DNA of 64,000 bases from Phyllostachys edulis. Its lineage: Eukaryota > Streptophyta > Magnoliopsida > Poales > Poaceae. Below, piece after piece: positions 60,520-64,000 of this stretch. The notes under the pieces are model-generated. The model was not told the DNA's origin. It saw only the letters and a list, made by a program, of their open reading frames with translations, and did no database searches. The first letter of the stretch is position 1; every line of letters starts with the position of its first letter. The translations under genes and the position numbers were made by a program. The stretch is from NCBI GenBank assembly GCA_036346405.1, contig CM070551.1:61904587-61968586 (forward strand). Reading direction: 5' to 3'.

Positions 60520-61229
60520 GTGATCGCGGAACCGATGAGTAGTTGCATGTTATGACAAACATAGTATCCACAGACGTTGCGGCCCGGCGGCTACTGGTGG
60601 CACTGCAAAAATAGAATTGGTTAGTTCGAGAGGCATTACTACGAAGTGTTATATAGGATTAATGTGTACTAGCTAGCAAGTACCGGGAATTTTTGATCAT
60701 GTGACATCGTCCTTCCCTTGATATTCCATCCTCTAGCATGTAACACGTCGAACACCCTACGTGACTCCAAGAAGTTAGCCTTAGCCATTGCAAAGGAAGG
60801 AAACACTACAATAGAGTTTCTATGGAGGAAATGTGTTTACCTGATGATTAAATTCCGGATAGTTGTGAAGTTGTGAGTGGCCCTCTGTAGGGAATCTAGG
60901 TATATTACGTATTTCCGTTTTGGTATAATTACAATTAGAATCCAGTGGTACCTACACAGATATGTCAGCATGGTCATTAAACCTAAGTTCATGTTACTTA
61001 TAAAGTACAAATCAACAAGTATAGCCAGTAGTGCAACACTACTTACTTCTGGTTGTAGGGCAAAAGTATGAATTCCTTGTTGCGGCGAGCCATGAAAAAA
61101 ATCTATAACGTAATTCTTGACGAATGTTGCATTCGCCGTGATGCTTTGCTTGGAGACAATGTGTGGGTCGAGGAAACCTACCGGTGATTTCCTTCTTTCG
61201 GCTTCACAGATCATGTATCTATTATACAA
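60520..61229 (-). CDS. Ulp1-like (C48) cysteine protease domain of a CACTA protein
   Basis: Minus-strand reading: an exon in 61229-60837 with KSPVGFLDPHIVSKQSI, KNYVIDFFHGSPQQGIHTF, then, probably after an intron around 61045-60955, HWILIVIIPKRKYVIYLDSL. Further left, at about 60600-60530, comes GRNVCGYYVCHNMQLL. This gives the His (HW), Asp (LDSL) and Cys (CGYYVC) of the Ulp1/SUMO-protease catalytic triad in the right order. Exon joins are my inference; short frame changes may be introns or decay. Such domains occur fused to or near transposon proteins in plants, and their role in transposition is unsettled. Whether this copy is expressed is unknown. Confidence 0.55.
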
Positions 61230-61365
61230 AACTAGGAGTTATATATAACATTTATCGATATTACACGAACATTGACCGTGATTGTACACACTTACAGTGT
61301 CCAGCATCGTATGAGTGAGACGTCGAGCTCGTCGAGGTTGAAGAGACAGAACAAGTTGTCGAAGG

Positions 61366-61989
61366 TCACCGTGAAGATAGCGTCTTGATACACGTGGTTA
61401 AAATGATCCTCCTTGAACTTGACGGTGAAACCCGAGCGTCGTTGATCAACCGCTTGTTGGGTATTCCATGTACCATGTATGCAATTCCGTGCAATCCGGT
61501 CCTAGGGTAGGGCTGTCTAACTTCTCGAACAATGGCTCGCCTAGCTTGAATTTCCGGGCCAACGGCAAGAAGGGGATATCGAGAGAGGACTCGATCGTCT
61601 TGATTTGCCCTTGCCCTTGCTTGCCTCGCTTCTGTATAGGTCGACTTCACAAGAGTCGGTGAGCACGAGTGTAGATGCATGTGATCTGGCGGGCCCTTGC
61701 CGTGTCGGTCTGAGTAGCCGGTGCGGTCGGTCTCATGGACTTGATGTCGTTGCGGGACATTCCCATGAAGTTGACATCGGGCGGTAGCTCGGCAGATGTC
61801 CTCCTTGGGCCATTGGATGAATGTTCCAGCGGCTTGCCCTAGAGTCATGACCTCATCGTTTGGGGAATTTTCAATGACGGCCTCGAAATTGGCACAAACA
61901 CCGTCCACATTCACTTTTACGAACCCGACGCTAGATTTGTACTGCACCAAAGCTCCGACACGGATGGATACACAGGCCCCAAGCGACAT
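61366..61989 (-). pseudogene. Middle region of the CACTA protein (DUF8039-like)
   Basis: It reads MSLGACVSIRVGALVQYKSS, VKVNVDGVCANFEAVIENSP and LGQAAGTFIQWPKEDI at 61989-61795, a block often found before the Ulp1 domain in grass transposon proteins. The later part of the frame looks shifted; another frame carries FTVKFKEDHF and FTVTFDNLF near 61420-61340, leading to the protease part. It is likely the same gene as its neighbours. Confidence 0.5.
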
Positions 61990-62313
61990 CTAGGGCAACA
62001 GAGACATATCTCACTTGGAGCTTGCGCCGTAGCCACCTCGTACATAACGATACAAAATTAGCTACTCCAACAGCCTATCAATGGATTGAGCATTCCGGAG
62101 ATAATAATTATTACGGATGTCATCGACGAAAAATGTCATCACCTATTGTGGTAGGGTTAGGGTTGGACGTCTGACTACTCGAGATGTTTTTTTTTGGGGG
62201 GCGGCTAGCGATGCAGTGAGGCGAGGGCTTCCAACTGACTTGGGAGTTGTAATCCCCTAATCCTTTCCTCAAAGGTCTCTATCTGCTTTTGCTCGGATGC
62301 ACGAATCTCCAAT

Positions 62314-62640
62314 CTAAAGGATTGAGTGACCTCCTGTTTGATTTTTTTTCAGTGACCTCCTCTCTGATTTTTTCAATGAGCTCATCTCTGAGGGATGCAC
62401 GAAGATCCTCTCGTAGCTTTGCATCGCGCTCGGCTTTGGCTCTCTTCCTACTCCGGTACGATCCGGAGTCCGCTTGGAACCATTGTTCCCATGTAACAAA
62501 AACACCGGCGCCTCTCGTGCGACACGGATGCTCCTTTGTTTCCTAGGGCCGTAGAGAGTATATCTTTCTCCCTGTCTGCCTGTAATGAGCCTTGGGAAGA
62601 TTGTGCACTCAGCGTTATCTGCAATAGCCCGACATGTCAT
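62314..62640 (-). pseudogene. Coiled/charged region of the CACTA protein
   Basis: Antisense frames rich in Glu/Arg/Ser (for example REREELRASLRDELIEKIRE, near 62430-62370) resemble the helical linker after the transposase domain in this protein class. Frame changes are present. No catalytic feature. Confidence 0.35.
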
Positions 62641-62870
62641 TTCACTTCCTATGAAGTTATGGAGTAATTACAAACTAGGTAGTTCGATATCTTACCAGGC
62701 GCTAGGACACTTCCTGGTCTTCGGGGTTTAGAAAGTATGCTTCCCCCGTAGGCCCAATACATAACCTCGCAAATAACCACTGTCGGGAGCGCACATCAGT
62801 GATCTCGGGAAATAGCAGGGAGACATTCGAACAGCTTGCCTACTGTTCCTGATCCCTCCATATCGGGGCT

Positions 62871-63203
62871 TTACCCGCATACCCAGCGGTGCCGAGTCTG
62901 TGGGGGAGCTTGTTTTTTTGCCTGGAGGGCCGTGTGCGCCGCACTTTCACTCTTAAATTCATCTGTTGTCTTCTTCACCACAAACTCGGCCCAGAACTCT
63001 TCCAAGAATAGATACTTGTGGAAGGGCAGCTTCAGATCCTTCTCCACGTAGTTCTTGACAAGCGTGCTCTTGAAGTTCTTCCACGCTTTGCACGCCAGAG
63101 CAGCGCTGTCGTCGCCAAGACGGAGTTGGTGTTCTACCGGATCTCGAGCGATGTGAGAATATCCGCCAAAGACGATTTTCGATGGTCGGGCACCACCTTC
63201 CAC
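62871..63203 (-). CDS. Transposase-type domain (Ptta/En/Spm) of the CACTA protein
   Basis: The frame includes ALACKAWKNFKSTLVKNYVE, LPFHKYLFLEEFWAEFVVKK and TTDEFKSESAAHTALQAKKQ. Spacing and the W..F....T.EF..S pattern match plant Ptta/En/Spm-type proteins. Upstream frames to 63933 are Pro/Ser-rich (MAPQPEPAPPNPSR), typical of the N-terminus. It belongs with the protease domain 1.6 kb further on. Confidence 0.6.
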   Translation of the reverse strand: MEGGARPSKIVFGGYSHIARDPVEHQLRLGDDSAALACKAWKNFKSTLVKNYVEKDLKLPFHKYLFLEEFWAEFVVKKTTDEFKSESAAHTALQAKKQAPPQTRHRWVCG

Positions 63204-64000
63204 AATTGTAGGTGATCTTGACCCGTTCCGTGCAACTATTTCGACCGTTCTCCGGAATCACGGATGCTTGCTTTCGGCGAGGATTGATAGGGGTCCCGAT
63301 GATCGACCTCGTGATGGTAAATCGGCCGTGGGCCTTTTCGATATTCCTCTTGTTCTACTGCGGTTGGATATTGTTCGAGAGGATGGTGCATCATCGGACA
63401 CATGAGGCGGCGATGACTCGAGAATGAGCGGAAGACATCTTCACAAGAAATAGAACATCATGTGAACAAATGAAATCGATAAAGCTAAGATTTAACATTT
63501 TGATATTGCTATCGGATGTAGAGTAAGCATTCAATTAGAGCTCAAGTACAAACCCGATTATGAAAACAATTTGATTACAAGACTATTATCATCACAGAGC
63601 ATTCATCTCAAGCCCACCACACCACATTGCGATATATTCGATGGCGATATCAAAACAAATACCATATGAATAATGACTAGAACAAATACAAATTCCTAAA
63701 ACAAGTACAATTATCATGAGGACCATGATGATTATTGATAGAAATAGTTAGGGAAAGGGCGTGGGGTCGGCAACTTCGGCATTGGTTACCTTTGGGCGTC
63801 GAGGAGAAGGACGAAGCGAGGAGCAAGCAACCTGTGAGTCGAAGGCCAAGGCTGGAAGGAGGAGGAGCGGGCTCCTGGGCGAGGGGAGGAGGCGGCTCGG
63901 GTTAGGAGGCGCGGGCTCGGGCTGAGGCGCCACGGGCTCAGGAGGAGGCTCGGTGGGCTTGGGGAGGTCGTCGGGCTAGAGGAGGAGGCATCATCGACGG

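Larger units (their letters stand above)
59910..64000 (-). mobile_element. CACTA element, left end and interior, runs off the window
   Basis: The terminus CACTACTACAGAAAAGG and the CACAGACGGTT-type repeats (59930-60070) are those of the small element at 37492-39677. The interior encodes, on the minus strand, a transposase-type domain and a Ulp1-like protease. The flanking triplet on the left is ACT. The right end is beyond 64000. Confidence 0.75.

Overview
This window looks like nuclear DNA of a grass (Poaceae; a panicoid is my guess, species not determined). The reasons are spliced genes with GT-AG introns, dense nested LTR retrotransposons, CACTA elements with grass-type termini, a Helitron-like 3' end close to the maize consensus, and long stretches without host genes. 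I see one host gene that could be functional: a seven-exon class III terpene synthase at 42929-46494 (+), predicted 537 aa, cytosolic type. It has intact RDR and DDTYD motifs, but glycine stands where the third metal-binding motif normally has glutamate.

Layout. 1-8526: LTR pieces, mostly antisense, one with a run of seven different short hairpins. 8527-12430: a Ty3/gypsy relic (gag, protease and integrase present; reverse transcriptase and RNase H mostly deleted). 12435-16463: an antisense gypsy gag fragment, LTR-like sequence and an LTR of copia type. 16530 to about 22540: a putative Helitron on the minus strand carrying at least three broken host-gene fragments (ATX3/4/5-like histone methyltransferase, a protein with repeated MPxR...GRxDI...GG modules, and an ArfGAP). 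23172-30189: a non-autonomous antisense LTR retrotransposon. 30850-31555 and 39968-41075: two copies of a duplicated unit in permuted order. 31556-37161: the 3' end of a chromovirus with a 4.5-kb LTR full of minisatellites. 37492-39677: a small CACTA element. 40380-42928: the terpene synthase upstream region with diverged duplications.

The terpene synthase is followed 630 bp after its stop by an 11.6-kb CACTA element (47122-58753) with matching termini and a 3-bp ACT target duplication. This element holds decayed TNPA-like and TNPD transposase genes on the minus strand. In the opposite orientation it holds the 3' half (exons 5-7 with introns) of a second, diverged terpene synthase, now a pseudogene. 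From 59910 a further CACTA element, interrupting a gypsy integrase relic, runs off the right edge and encodes a transposase-type domain and a Ulp1-like (C48) protease domain.

The most interesting parts are the terpene synthase fragment inside a CACTA next to a resident terpene synthase gene, the multi-gene Helitron-like capture, and the hairpin arrays in LTRs. Every family name here was recognised by eye; no search was run.
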